A stretch of DNA of 64,000 nucleotides, taken from the NCBI GenBank assembly GCA_947561715.1, contig OX387198.1, forward strand, positions 13,950,001 to 14,014,000, read 5' to 3'. Position numbers and translations under genes: made by a program. The DNA comes from Ascidia mentula (lineage: Eukaryota; Chordata; Ascidiacea; Phlebobranchia; Ascidiidae). The notes under the pieces are model-generated. The model did no database searches and was not told the origin of the DNA. It was given only the letters and a program-made list of their open reading frames with translations. Below, in pieces: positions 14,801 through 25,800 of this stretch (positions are counted from its first letter, which is position 1; each line of letters starts with the position of its first letter).

Positions 14801-17263
14801 GTGAGCATGCATACCACCTGTAACACAAGCCACACCTAACTTTCATGTAAACTTAGTTTAAAATGGTTTAATGGGTATTTTGTCATATTTTGCACCAATG
14901 CACCAAATGTGTATCAATTCGCATAACTACAAAACGTTCACTATGGACGTTTATGATAGACAATATTTTTTCCGTTGAGTATATGTTTGAAGTAAAATAA
15001 AAACTGACGTCCAAACTGATGATTAAGGATACGAGGGACAAACGTTTGTTTTATGGGGTTTGAGATGAAATATTGAACTCCAATATTGAAATATTGATTT
15101 TAATGCAAAATATCAGCGGTGATTGCTTTTTAATTAATTGGTACAAACTCTTATTTTCTTGAGAACAGCAAGGGCGATGACTCGACTCTCCAAATAATAA
15201 TCTTTTGCACTTCCATCGGTAATCAAAAACACAATTGACCTGACAATAACCAGTAAACAACATTATGCAATGCACGCAACCTTACAAACTAAGTGAATGC
15301 GCCTTCAAACAAAAGTATTGCAAAATAAATACGAGAATGTGGAGACGTTTAAACCCACCAGAGTGGTGATATGTTACACGCTTCTTTTTCCTATTTGATG
15401 CCTTTTGGCATTTTACCACTCTGTTTTGTGAGCCTTTTTGCATGTACATCCTCATGAAGGTTGTCGTATAATAATCGAAACCTCGAGAGAAATTTATGTT
15501 ATTACCAGCAGAGGGTTTTGAAATGCTAATTGGCCGTATGTATTCAATAAGATCAAAGGAAATTGAAACTAAATGACATCATCATGAAATAATGTCTTGG
15601 TTTTAACTATCATTCACCGTTTGGTGCTAGCCAGAAGAGCTTGTTCAACGCCAGTAAGCGAAATCTCAGGCCTGTCGCCTCCACCCTCCGCCGTCAGCGC
15701 ACTGAGGGCAGCTATCATTTCCCCGGGCTCAGACGTCGACGTCAAAGGACCGTATTCTGCAATGAAACAAGAAAAAATGGATTTTGTTACGAATTGCTTT
15801 ACAGTCTTGTCATGGCCTTTAATGGGACAAAATATTCAGTGCTTTGACTACACTAGATCATAAATAAAATTTTAGTAGTAATTAGTTCCTTAAAGTTACG
15901 ATTCAGCCTCTGAGCGTGTAAGTATACCTGGGTCGTTGAACGGACTGAGCACGTATAGAATGGGTTGGTTGATAGTTCCCTCCGTTGCAGTAACAATATT
16001 GATTGTGGCTTGTCTAACAGCATTGATCTCACTCTCCATGCTACCAGTTGTGTCAATTGCAAAAGACAACGTGACTCCAACAGTCAAGCTCAGATACTGG
16101 CGATAGGAAGCGATTGCTAAAAAAAGTATTTTGTGTTGCGTTACAGTATGGTTTCAGCGTTTGCAATAAATATGAGTTATAGATATGAAAACAAAGTTGT
16201 ACGTGTATATTATGAATAGTAAAAGTTTCATCATTGTATAGAAATAAGTGGATGCCAAATTAATACCAAAAGGACAGTTGTTTCTATAATTACAATACCT
16301 GGCAGCAACCGCAACACTAAATGTGGTCACAATTGTTTGAAAAATTTTAATTCAATTGCCGGGAAATACTTGCATATATTCTACAGCGATGGCATTGGAA
16401 TTTTGTGCGAATACCCGCTAACGACGGCAATATGTTTTCAAGGAAAGACTTACTGACAGAATCTTCAATGCTTCGATAAACCATGTTTATCAGCGAATTC
16501 ATGATTACAACTTGGGGGTTGGTAATCGCGTTAAGATCCACGCCGTTGAGCTCAGGAGAGACTGCAATAATGGAAAGAAACAGCTGCAACGTTTCCTTTC
16601 TGGCTCCATCGAATTCTCCGATCGCAATCAAACCGATTACATTTTCAATGCTCTCAGAACCAGTATGTTCGGATGAGGCAAAGAACGCATCCAGGAACGA
16701 GTTTAGAACGCTGTAAACCGAGACTGGTGTTAACGCAGTTTAACATAAAGATCAAATATTTGCTTTGGACACTAAAAAAGACAGGACCTACAAATGACTT
16801 ATATTCTGCAATGCTTGCAGCTATACACTTATGTAACCTATAGGTAATGCATCTTTTTATGTTTTAAAACCGAGTTTGGATTATCACCTAGCTGTCGAAG
16901 CCTCTCCGCCGTAAACCTCAAAGAAAAGATCGTAGAGGTTGTATTTCTGATCCTCTGACACAGGAGGAAATCCATCTGGGCCAACCACATTTCGGGCGAA
17001 GAAACGCGTCGTAGCGTCCACCAAGTTCTGGAGCAAAACCGACTCCAACGTGGTCGTTCCTGCCGGCTGAGCCGAGCACGACTGCAAAAAACACTCTCTG
17101 TAGTGGTCCAACAAATTAAAATATTATTAAACAGCGTGATAAAAGGTAGTTGACAATAACACAACTAAAACCCTATATCACAAGTAAAACAACTTACATT
17201 TTGTCCTTGGGAGTTGACAACCATCCAACTTCCAAGGATAAAACAGGTTAGCAAAAACCTCAT
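1348..17263 (-). CDS. Large secreted mosaic protein: signal peptide, VWA, sushi, three VWD-C8-TIL modules, EGF-like, WxxW
   Basis: About 30 exons read from right to left. The start at 17263 gives [13 protein letters not shown], a typical signal peptide that matches the paralogue at 29955; a longer in-frame start at 17290 is possible. Next come an N-terminal region and a von Willebrand A domain with a MIDAS-type DTTGSM motif, beta-rich linker exons, a sushi domain, three VWD-C8-TIL units, an EGF-like exon and a WxxW (mucin/CILP-type) domain ending in CFD and a stop at 1348-1350. VWD-C8-TIL arrays are known from FCGBP, zonadhesin, SCO-spondin and gel-forming mucins, which are disulfide-rich secreted proteins. 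A role in mucus, tunic or other extracellular matrix is inference. Exons of the VWD part closely match the neighbouring gene. No single vertebrate orthologue is assigned. Confidence 0.85.
1525..1599. repeat. Fragment of the CTGCAG palindromic repeat family
   Basis: Lies in the last intron of the left mosaic gene. It shares the order CAGTCACCAGCAGCTC, CGAGACC, then GTCTGCAGCTC with the right half of the copy at 40983-41152. It is a degraded copy without its left arm. Confidence 0.5.
3086..5642 (-). other. VWD-C8-TIL module 3, left mosaic gene
   Basis: Exons 5545-5642 ([14 protein letters not shown]), 5010-5172, 4614-4735, 4129-4308 ([14 protein letters not shown]), 3510-3925 (C8 plus TIL in one exon), 3288-3385 ([14 protein letters not shown]) and 3086-3224 ([14 protein letters not shown]). 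The first exon has GPTY where modules 1 and 2 have GDPH, so the usual Asp and His of that motif are missing while the TFDG that follows is kept. Confidence 0.8.
5806..8219 (-). other. VWD-C8-TIL module 2, left mosaic gene
   Basis: Exons 7954-8219 ([14 protein letters not shown]), 7543-7707, 7041-7216 ([14 protein letters not shown]), 6750-6888 (C8, [11 protein letters not shown]), 6360-6520 (C8 end and TIL start, [13 protein letters not shown]), 6137-6257 ([15 protein letters not shown]) and 5806-5941 (CTHQCTCIG...C). The GDPH motif is intact. Every exon has a near-identical counterpart in the right-hand gene. Confidence 0.85.
8550..11428 (-). other. VWD-C8-TIL module 1, left mosaic gene
   Basis: Exons 11289-11428 (VWD start, [14 protein letters not shown]), 10677-10784, 10419-10590, 10235-10355 (GLCGNMNG and DEFTLAHN, the VWD calcium-loop region), 9853-9988 (C8 start, CRDG then NCMDM), 9494-9623 (C8 end), 9078-9185 ([18 protein letters not shown]), 8926-9017 ([14 protein letters not shown]) and 8550-8694 (post-TIL cysteine-rich). 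The GDPH motif, known as an autoproteolysis site in FCGBP and MUC2-type VWD domains, is intact here. Confidence 0.85.
11647..11821 (-). other. Sushi (CCP) domain exon, left mosaic gene
   Basis: One exon with the sushi pattern: [12 protein letters not shown], then C, C, C, NGSW and a final LGCKF. Boundaries are TAG acceptor and GTGAAA donor. The matching exon in the right-hand gene lies at 29529-29703 and follows its signal-peptide exon directly. Confidence 0.75.
12143..13689 (-). other. Beta-rich linker exons between VWA and sushi domains
   Basis: Exons at about 13510-13689, 12913-13151, 12576-12664 and 12143-12372 have open frames and splice signals and encode Val/Thr/Ser-rich strands, for example [20 protein letters not shown]. 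This resembles the region that follows the VWA domain in hemicentin/VWA7-type proteins. I cannot name a domain with confidence. Confidence 0.55.
13790..17085 (-). other. N-terminal VWA region of the left mosaic gene
   Basis: Exons at about 16891-17085, 16449-16720, 15929-16117, 15612-15757, 15137-15241, 14672-14820, 14240-14370, 14025-14140 and 13790-13863. The exon at 15929-16117 encodes a hydrophobic strand followed by AIDTTGSM, the metal-binding loop of a VWA domain of the hemicentin/VWA7 type. The exon at 15612-15757 has [10 protein letters not shown] and GGGDRPE, and 15137-15241 has [15 protein letters not shown]; both match the same subfamily. The sequence before the VWA domain resembles the VWA7 N-terminus only loosely. 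This whole region is absent from the right-hand paralogue. Confidence 0.75.
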
Positions 17264-18346
17264 CGGGCAGGTAGTGTCCCAAAACTTCATAATACTCCAC
17301 TCTAAAACCACCGAAAAGCCTGTATTCTGTTCGTGATGTAACGTGTTCATTTATTTATTGAAATAGCTGCAGGCAATACAGGCGAATGCGAAACTCACCA
17401 TGTTAAAATTGGAATAAACTTAAAATACAAGAAACATGTAAAACACTTTGCATATCAAGATATTTCAGGCAAGCCCCACATAAAAGAGTGAGACTAAAGC
17501 TGTTATGCCTTGATCTGCAAGGAAGCCCCTGCATTTCATTTACTCTATATACTGTACTGTACAAACCAATACAAAGCTTATGCTACAAACATTAAGTTTC
17601 TGTTGAAAGACGCCCGCTTCGACTGACTAACAGAACCTTGTATTATGTGCCAGTACGATTAACGTCGATCTCCAGAGGATTTGACAAGCTGCGGAAATTA
17701 TGGAAACGTTTAATTCTTTTCCCGGTCTGTTCGACTGATTGTGTTTAGCCTACAAGCGTCAAATTACAACATTGTTTTATTCTGGACAATAACCAAATTT
17801 TCGCAGACATAAACAAATTATTTGTGGTTGTTGAAGCACACACGATTTTGAAAAATACACATAGATAGAAATTATAGGAGGAAAAAGGAAAAATATTTTT
17901 ATGCGCAATGAAAACTGAACATTTGGGTGTGCAACCATCCATGTAAGACTAATGTTATAATTGTGTGGTGAACTAACATACACAAACCAAAATATATTTT
18001 GATTATCCATAAACTTGAAAGTTTATGCGTAAAGTGGGGCTTTGGTGGTAAGTTCACATAAACTTTGTGAAATCCACTAAGCATGGTACCTAAAGTAACT
18101 TTACTTTATACCTAAAGTAAAGTAAGGAAAAAAAAATTTGACAAGCAAAAGTCTACATTTTAACACTGCTTTTTGCCAATGAGAACATATTATGGGAACA
18201 ACGACTATTCGACTCTTGTGGAACAAACGCAAAACTCATATCAAGTTATATATCAAATAAAATCAATATTGCACATGCGGCAAACACAAATAGCAAATAA
18301 ATGCGGACCAGCACTGACGAAAATGTAATCCACTGCACCATAAGCT
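17264..18346. other. Intergenic region between the tandem mosaic genes
   Basis: About 1.1 kb between the start of the left gene and the stop of the right gene. It should hold the left gene's promoter and the right gene's 3' end. Part of it (17648-17850) is duplicated upstream of the right gene. I see no other gene here. Confidence 0.6.
17648..17850 (-). promoter_or_regulatory. Upstream block shared with the paralogous gene
   Basis: This stretch, about 0.4 kb upstream of the left gene's start, aligns with 30178-30380 upstream of the right gene. Shared stretches include TCTGTTCGACTGATTGT versus TCTGTTCAACTGATTGT, AGCGTCAAATTACAA, and TTTGTGGTTGTTGAA. It was probably copied with the gene and may hold promoter elements; the regulatory role is inference. 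Confidence 0.45.
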
Positions 18347-19843
18347 TTAATCGAAACACAGGAACTTTACTGCATAGTCAGGACACAAAACGTCATCTGC
18401 TTGGTCTGAGTTGTCACAGAGCAAACCATCAACATGTGAATTAAGACGCAGAAGAACTTCGCTCTGCGAACTGCAAACAAACCCATTTAAGACATGCATG
18501 GATTATTTAATTTGGAAAACTATTCGACATGTATTGCGAGAAGTTCATGGAATAAAACATGTTGGAAAACACTGTCTGTTGTCATAACAACAAAAAACTA
18601 TTTTTGTCGGTTTTAAGTTTTTACAATAACCTCATGCAATTCATCTTTGAACAGGACATCAAAAAATCTTTCTAGTTTCGGAAATCACTGCAATACAACG
18701 TACCATACCTTCCAATTGTGTGGGGGCATTCCACAGCCTAACAAAGTATCTTAACACAAGTTATAACAAAACTTACTCTGGTGATGGCGTGGTTAAAGAC
18801 ACTATCTTGGTTTCAAATGCGATTGGACGTGAGCAAATCTCCCCTGGATAAAGACTTCTTATCCTTTCCAGACTCTCGTTGTCTCCGCATCCTGATGGGT
18901 TGTCGGAATTAAACCATTCTGTCCAAGCGACTTTGCATGCTGAGTAGCAGAAATATTTGTTCACATAAAGCAAAATAAGTAACAAGCTTTATTGACTAAG
19001 CTACTCTACAGTTGCGAAACATTAGAAATTTGTAGACACAAGCGTCTTAGTATCTATAGCGTTGGAAAGATGGGTCACAAAACTTTCGAAAACTTCCAAA
19101 TTTGCACAGATTTTTATTCCTAAAAGATTATATGTGGATCAAGTTTGGCGAAAACGTTGTGACTCGGTGGTATTTTCCATAGCGTTGGATATTCATGACC
19201 AGTCTACTTACAAGAGCTAAACGCGTCATCGGGAAATTCCCATGCTCGTGGGGGTTCCCCGCTGGTCGAAATGCCTTCTCGCTTGTAATTTTCAAACGCC
19301 TTCTTCCATTCTTTTTCGTAGTAGTCCTTCCACTCCGTGTAGCTTTCCCTCCATTCATTGAGAGTCGACGTACAGCTTGACTCGTTTCCACTCGCTACCA
19401 AAAAAATAATGGACGAAATTAAATCCTAAATCATCACGCCTTTGAGTGCAATGTTTTTAGTGGTTATGATCAAAAAGGTTGATCAGTGTAAGTAACGTTA
19501 CAAGAAATTGGAAACGTAAATGGCAATTAGCAATCATTGTGCACACCCACATTGTTTTTTTTTGAGAAATTCTCCAGCAAAATGTCAGAACTTTATTGTT
19601 TGACATGTTCAATATTACTATTGACTAAAACAAAGGTGCTGAAAACAAATTTGGAATTAAATCTCCGGAAAGGTACATTTTTCACATTAATTTCCATCGT
19701 AACAGTTATTTGTAACGTACTTGTTCTGAGACAGGATTTTCCATCAGCTGTCAATCCGTATCCAGGAAAGCATTCACAAACCACTTTTTGATCAACCGTT
19801 CTGCATCTCTGTTCGCAATCTCCGTTGTTGTATCGACAAAGAT
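18347..19843 (-). other. C-terminal EGF-like and WxxW exons, right mosaic gene
   Basis: Exons 19721-19843 (EGF-like), 19212-19394 (charged Trp-rich segment), 18777-18939 and 18347-18470 (WxxW domain). They match the left gene closely, including the CFD-stop ending. Confidence 0.8.
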
Positions 19844-22800
19844 CTGTAAAACAACTTCTGGACTTGTAAAAAAAGTAATGCAAACCTTTGGAATTTCATA
19901 CAGTTCTCGTGTTATTACGTGTGTATAGCAAAAGACTATTCTTACGTACACTGTGCGAAGTAATGGACACATGAAAGACTTGTAGGTGCATTTTTACTTT
20001 TGGGTTACACTTTCGTGCTACTTTTTTTATGAGAAAGGAAATAACTGCAGGATGAGAACAGACTTAAAAGCATTGTTCCTACATTTAAAATGACATCCCC
20101 ATTCTCCTTCCCTCAGTCCACAGTATTGATCACTGGTGCAAGGATCATGTTCACAATCCCATACCCCGTTGCGACATTGACACTTTTGCTGGCAACTGGC
20201 ATCCACTCGACAGCCACCGTGCTGTGAATGTGAATGTTATAAATGCTGCAAGCCCACGGAAGGAATAAAGCATTAGGATCTTACAGCATAGTAGATTCCG
20301 TCGGTAGAGGAAAGGCATCCACATCTGTTGAGGGCCACACACTTTGTACCACTGAGAATATAACCTTCATCGCAAATGCAGTCTAAACACAAGAAAGAAC
20401 ATGAATTGCTGGTTATACATGACGTTTTACATGTGTAATGAAATCATAAACTGACTGTATTTTGAAGAATGCACACACCGCGAAAACCCGAAACCATAAA
20501 CAAAATTAATTGTGGTCGAAATACAATACATCAATACGGAAACTAATGATACGAAATTCTTTGTCGAGCATACTACTGTTTGCAGAAAAAATTTACGTAC
20601 ATTCTGTGGACGGAGCTTGCATTTTTAATGAAAATTCTGGCATCGATCTACACCACGATACGTCTCTGTCTGAGCAAGTAGGTTGACATAAGTCCGACCC
20701 CGTTGCATAGTGTGAAGATTCCGGGCATTTGAACTCCATCCAGAGTTCATCTCGCCAATCAGGGTATTCCCCGCCACGAAGAACGCACTCGGTGGTCAAA
20801 GCCAAGATCCAGTTTTCCAACAGAGCAAAACACTTTCCTTCTTGGCAAAGGCTCGCCCGACAAGAGCGTTTGATTTGCTGGTGGTCTACCGACGACAAAC
20901 AGGCGGAGAATAGGGAACGGTCGAGCAAGCCGCAGGCCATTGGGCTGTCAATGAATTCGTTATAGCGAGATTCGGGGCAAGGTGGATCTTCTGGGGGTTT
21001 TCCGTTGTCACATCTAAAAGTTTTGGAAATATTTGTAATGGGTACTTTCGAAAAATCTAGACGTTTTGGCCTGTGACTGTAAAAACTTAAACTCTTCGTA
21101 TCAATGCAGCAAAAATGGATGTTCATCATTAAGGAATAGTACAGCGGTATAGAGTTTCGTCATCATTTTAATTTAATAATTTAAAAAAATCGTAAATTAT
21201 GTTTAACTTTTGGTGACAGACAATGTTCTTACATATAATCTTGATCTTTGTGAAACTTCCACGCATTCCCAAATTCAGTAGAATTTGATGCCAGAGTTTC
21301 GTTAAAGTCGATTGCGAAATCGTCAGTCGGATCGTTATTGAAAAACCCACATAGACCGTTTACTTGTTCTCTCAGCTGTCCGTTCACCGAAACTATCACC
21401 CTGTCAGTTACATTCATTATCGCATCTCATACTTGGTAATTTATACAATGGTCTAAATGTAACAACACAACGAACATTGCAAACATCATCAGTATGTTGA
21501 TCAGGAACTAATACATCGATTAATAAGCGAAGATGTTAAATTTGGCTTTTTTATTTTTCGCTTGTTACAAAATGTAAAAACAGTGTTTTTTAGTAGTTTA
21601 GAATCATATATTTGAAGTACGGGATAAAATCGAAACGTATGATTGTGAGATTTTAGACAATGTAGGTGAGCTACATTTATTGTAAGAATTATGTCTTGTA
21701 ATGAATAAACTGGTGTTATAGTATTCCACCCATTCCCTTACCCTTGTTGCCAACTTGCTCTTACTACAAGACCGAATTGAAATTTGACGACTATGAAGTT
21801 GCTTTGATAAATCACCTGAACTCCTTTGTAGTCGCTCCCGGGCAGCACGGTTAACCCGTTTATCTAAAAGGAAAAAAAGATTAAGTTTTTGGCAGAAATT
21901 TGCCCACATATGCCGTAATCTTGAACACGTAAGTTTTCATACCCCGATAAGCCCACGGCATACACAAACATAGCTAATATAATGGGTATGGTAAAATTAC
22001 AAAAACTGATGAATGCATATTTATTTCTGTTTATTATATTACCTTCACGTGATCTGATCCTGTGTAAATTTCCACCTGAATTCCATCACGATTTTCGCAA
22101 GGCGATATTCCAACGTTAACAAACATGGAAGTTCTTCCGCATGGCAGACGATAATCGCGATCCACAACCACCGCAAATTCGGGCCAGTTTTCACCTTTCA
22201 GTGCACTGCGGAAACAAGTTGTCAAAATCTGTTAAATTCTTTGTTAAAAACAATTTTTCTTCCATTTTCGGTTATGCAATGGTTGTGTTTTCTTTGGGGA
22301 ACTATTACTACGTCACAGACATATTTTCCCACAGTGTTAACGTAATTATTACGTAATTACAACACGTTTTTTTTAAGAACAGGATAATGTACAAATACTA
22401 AACTCCTCAATTTTATTTTATGCGTCTGTGTTGTTCTTTTGAATAAAGGGTAAGTCACAAACCAAATCTCAATTACCCGACAGCAGTGTATGAACAGGTT
22501 CCGTCAAAGTAGTATTGAGTTCCATCAAATGTAGAAATGTACGTTGGTCCCCAAATCATACAATGTCCGAAGTTCTAATTTTTGGACAAACAAAAAGTAT
22601 ATAAATGGAGAAACGTTATCTTTAATGTAAAATGTATGAACACAGTTTGGTAACGTGAATTATAGAACAAAACAATCGTATAACAAATATTTCACGAATT
22701 CTCCAGCGGTTTGGACCAGTGATGGGAGCATACAAATATTTAACATCCGTTCTCTCACTAGCAGCACGCCATAGTAACCGCGGGAATATAGTGCAAGTGA

Positions 22801-25800
22801 AACATAGGCCTACACACAGGGTTGTTTACAATCGCTTCGAGTAGTTCATTAAATTCCCATGCTGAATCCCGCCACCACTGGTTTGGACCGTGATAGAGTA
22901 CAAAAATACTTATATCTAAAGTGCGTTTTCTTCAAAATGTGATAGAAGGAAAGAAGGAAAGAAAAAAGATCACAATAGACGCTAAATGTACCGGATTGAC
23001 ACATTGAAAAGATCCACCAGATGGCAGGCACATTTCATCTTCTTCGCACATAAAAGGGCCGCAAAGCCATTGATTCGGTCCAGCACATGTGCATTGATGC
23101 GTGCAATTGCTATTCATTTCCGTGACGCCTTGAAAAACAAATGTAATCGGAATTTACTGGTGTTCATACTAATTGTTGTGTTTTTTTTGGTCTTTACTCC
23201 ATTGATTACAGCTTACGGCACGGGCAAGATATAACCTATATACCCTCAGATCTGTTTTATGGCCTGCTTTCCTTTTGCATCTGAGAATGTCTAATCGCAA
23301 GAAAAACAAACACCTCTACAATACAAGCAGGTAGAAAGTAGATAGAACACCTTGTGCTACAAAACCGCTGGACTCAGGGTAGCATCCACACATATCTTCC
23401 CGTACGCAATTTCCGTTTTCATATATGTAGCCGAAGTTGCAGACGCATGCGTCAATGTCGGGCAGTGGACAGCTTTATAAGGATAAAAGCATGTTCAATT
23501 GCAATGTTTGGTATAAGTTAAACAAGAATTTTCTTGTGGTTCATCGTGATGTGGTTTTTAACTTTTATTGATTTGTATTTATGATATCGCATTTAGATGT
23601 AGAAATACATGGTTGTATTGAAGTAAGACCTTGACCATCAGCAAAAACATGTTAAAAGTGTTAATTTATAAGAGAGTGAGTTTGCTGAAAGGAACGCTAA
23701 AGGAAGTCTGAATGTAAGTCGAACTCTTGATGCCGCGTTCAAACTTTGTTTAGTCAGCCATATGTCCGCCGCTAAAATAGTAATGAAGCGAATTTCGCAT
23801 ACACAAGGTCTTTTACGCTATCAACGTGTATACAGTTTTGTGTTGATGATTTCTACTTTAAATGATGAAAAATCTTACCGAATGGACGCTGTTGGTTCGT
23901 TGCAGGTGTCGGGACAGGCGGTCGTACATGTTTGAAAATTTGAGTTTTCCGGACAAACAAGTTCCGGTAATCCGATTTCGCTCCTGACGTCACATAGTGG
24001 TGTAACTTCCCTGCATTTGGTGATTACTTTCAAAAGGATCTGAAACAAAGAAGGACTCTTTATTCCCGCTAAATCTTAAAGTATCGTTGCAGACTTCATC
24101 TGCTAATCACTTTAATATGTATTGCCTGATATGTGTAAATAAAATTAAGCCCTATTCTATGACAACAGTATTGCTATCGAAAAGCATAAAATAAAATCCA
24201 CAACAAAAAGAACTTACTAGTTCTAAAACATCAACGTCACCATTTGTGGCACACAAATCGAATACACAAGTTAAAAAGTCGTTTTCCAGAGATATAAGTG
24301 CCAAACATTCAGAAAATGCAGGGGATTTGATTTTTCCACAATATTCCAAACCAGAGCTGTAACAGAACAAAAGGAGAATCGAATTCATTGAACCGTTAAA
24401 TAACAGAATCCGTCAAATTATTCCCGCGTGTACGTTCAACTCGCTTGATTACCCCATACTGCCATTCACAAAATTTGCTTAACCATATCACGTATATAGA
24501 GTATATTTTTATGTACAAGCTTAATACGAACAAAGCCATCTTACTAAGTTATCCGATCTGCAGTTGTGCAGTTGAAGTCGCCTATTGGACCTGGAACACT
24601 GCAGTTTCCAACTTTCCAGCTCATCGCGAAAACGCTAACGTCATCCACCTCCGTCCCGTTAAAGAGTTTAAAATCGTCGGTTGGGTCTCCATTCCAATCC
24701 CCACATAAACCTCTTGTATTCTCCAAACAAAAAGGTTAGTTTTTTGCTTTGCATGTAGAATTGCTATGTGGCTAAAATTGGATTGTATGAATGTAAAAAT
24801 TGTGTTCGACTGAATACCCGCACTTATTTGTTGTGTCCGTATTCAACAGTAGCAACTTTAATTTGTACAAACATTTACAACAACAAACACACAAATACAG
24901 CAAGGCGCACTTATGCAAAATCTTACCCCTGCCTTGAAGGTCACTGGCACGGATACCCGGACATTGAATCCGTTAAATGTTACCCTGAAGTTGTCCACTA
25001 TCAACACAATGCTTTTGCCGCTCTGAAATATCTTCAGGTTCCTCAATTGGTAATCGATCAACGTCACCGGGTTGTTGAAGAGATTTGTAATCTTAAGATT
25101 GTAGACATTCATACAACAAGTTGAAAGTTTATTTTACGGTTTTGGGGAAAACAGATGGTAAATTTGCAATACTAAAAGAAGCTTTAATTCTTCGCACTGT
25201 TTTACGCTTGAAATCGACTAAATATCAATTGTATACTTGTGGCCACACCAACACTTTTCCTACCGTGGCCGCCATGCCAGCAACTTGCTTGCTCATTAAA
25301 ATGTCCACAGTAGCGTTTTCGAATTTGAAAATGACTTGGACGTTTTTGACCCACGAAACTCGCCCATCACCGTTCCTAAACTCGTTGTCCGTGATCACTT
25401 TGAACGTCTCTCCTGTTAAAGGGTTCGTGACTTCAACAAGCAAGTAGGTACACGCTCCCATGTAGTCGTAGAATTTTCCGTCGAAGGTTTCGTAGTGTGG
25501 GTCGCCATGGGCTACACACTCCCCATAACCTAAATAAAGTCAATTCTTCAACTTGGTGTGAAGTATGATGCGCGAATTTCAATATCTCAACTTTGTCATT
25601 TGGTTTATGCGCTAAATTTTTTTGTTTTTAAACGAGGTTGGAAATCAAAATACACACAGAACCATTTTGAGATTTTTACTTGTTTTGTGGTTCTAGTCAA
25701 GATTTGCGTTCGCTACAGTTTCTCACCAAGCTAAGTACATAACGGAGCTATGAAGTGTGAAAAATAACACTCAATATTTTAGGCACTCAACATACTAACT

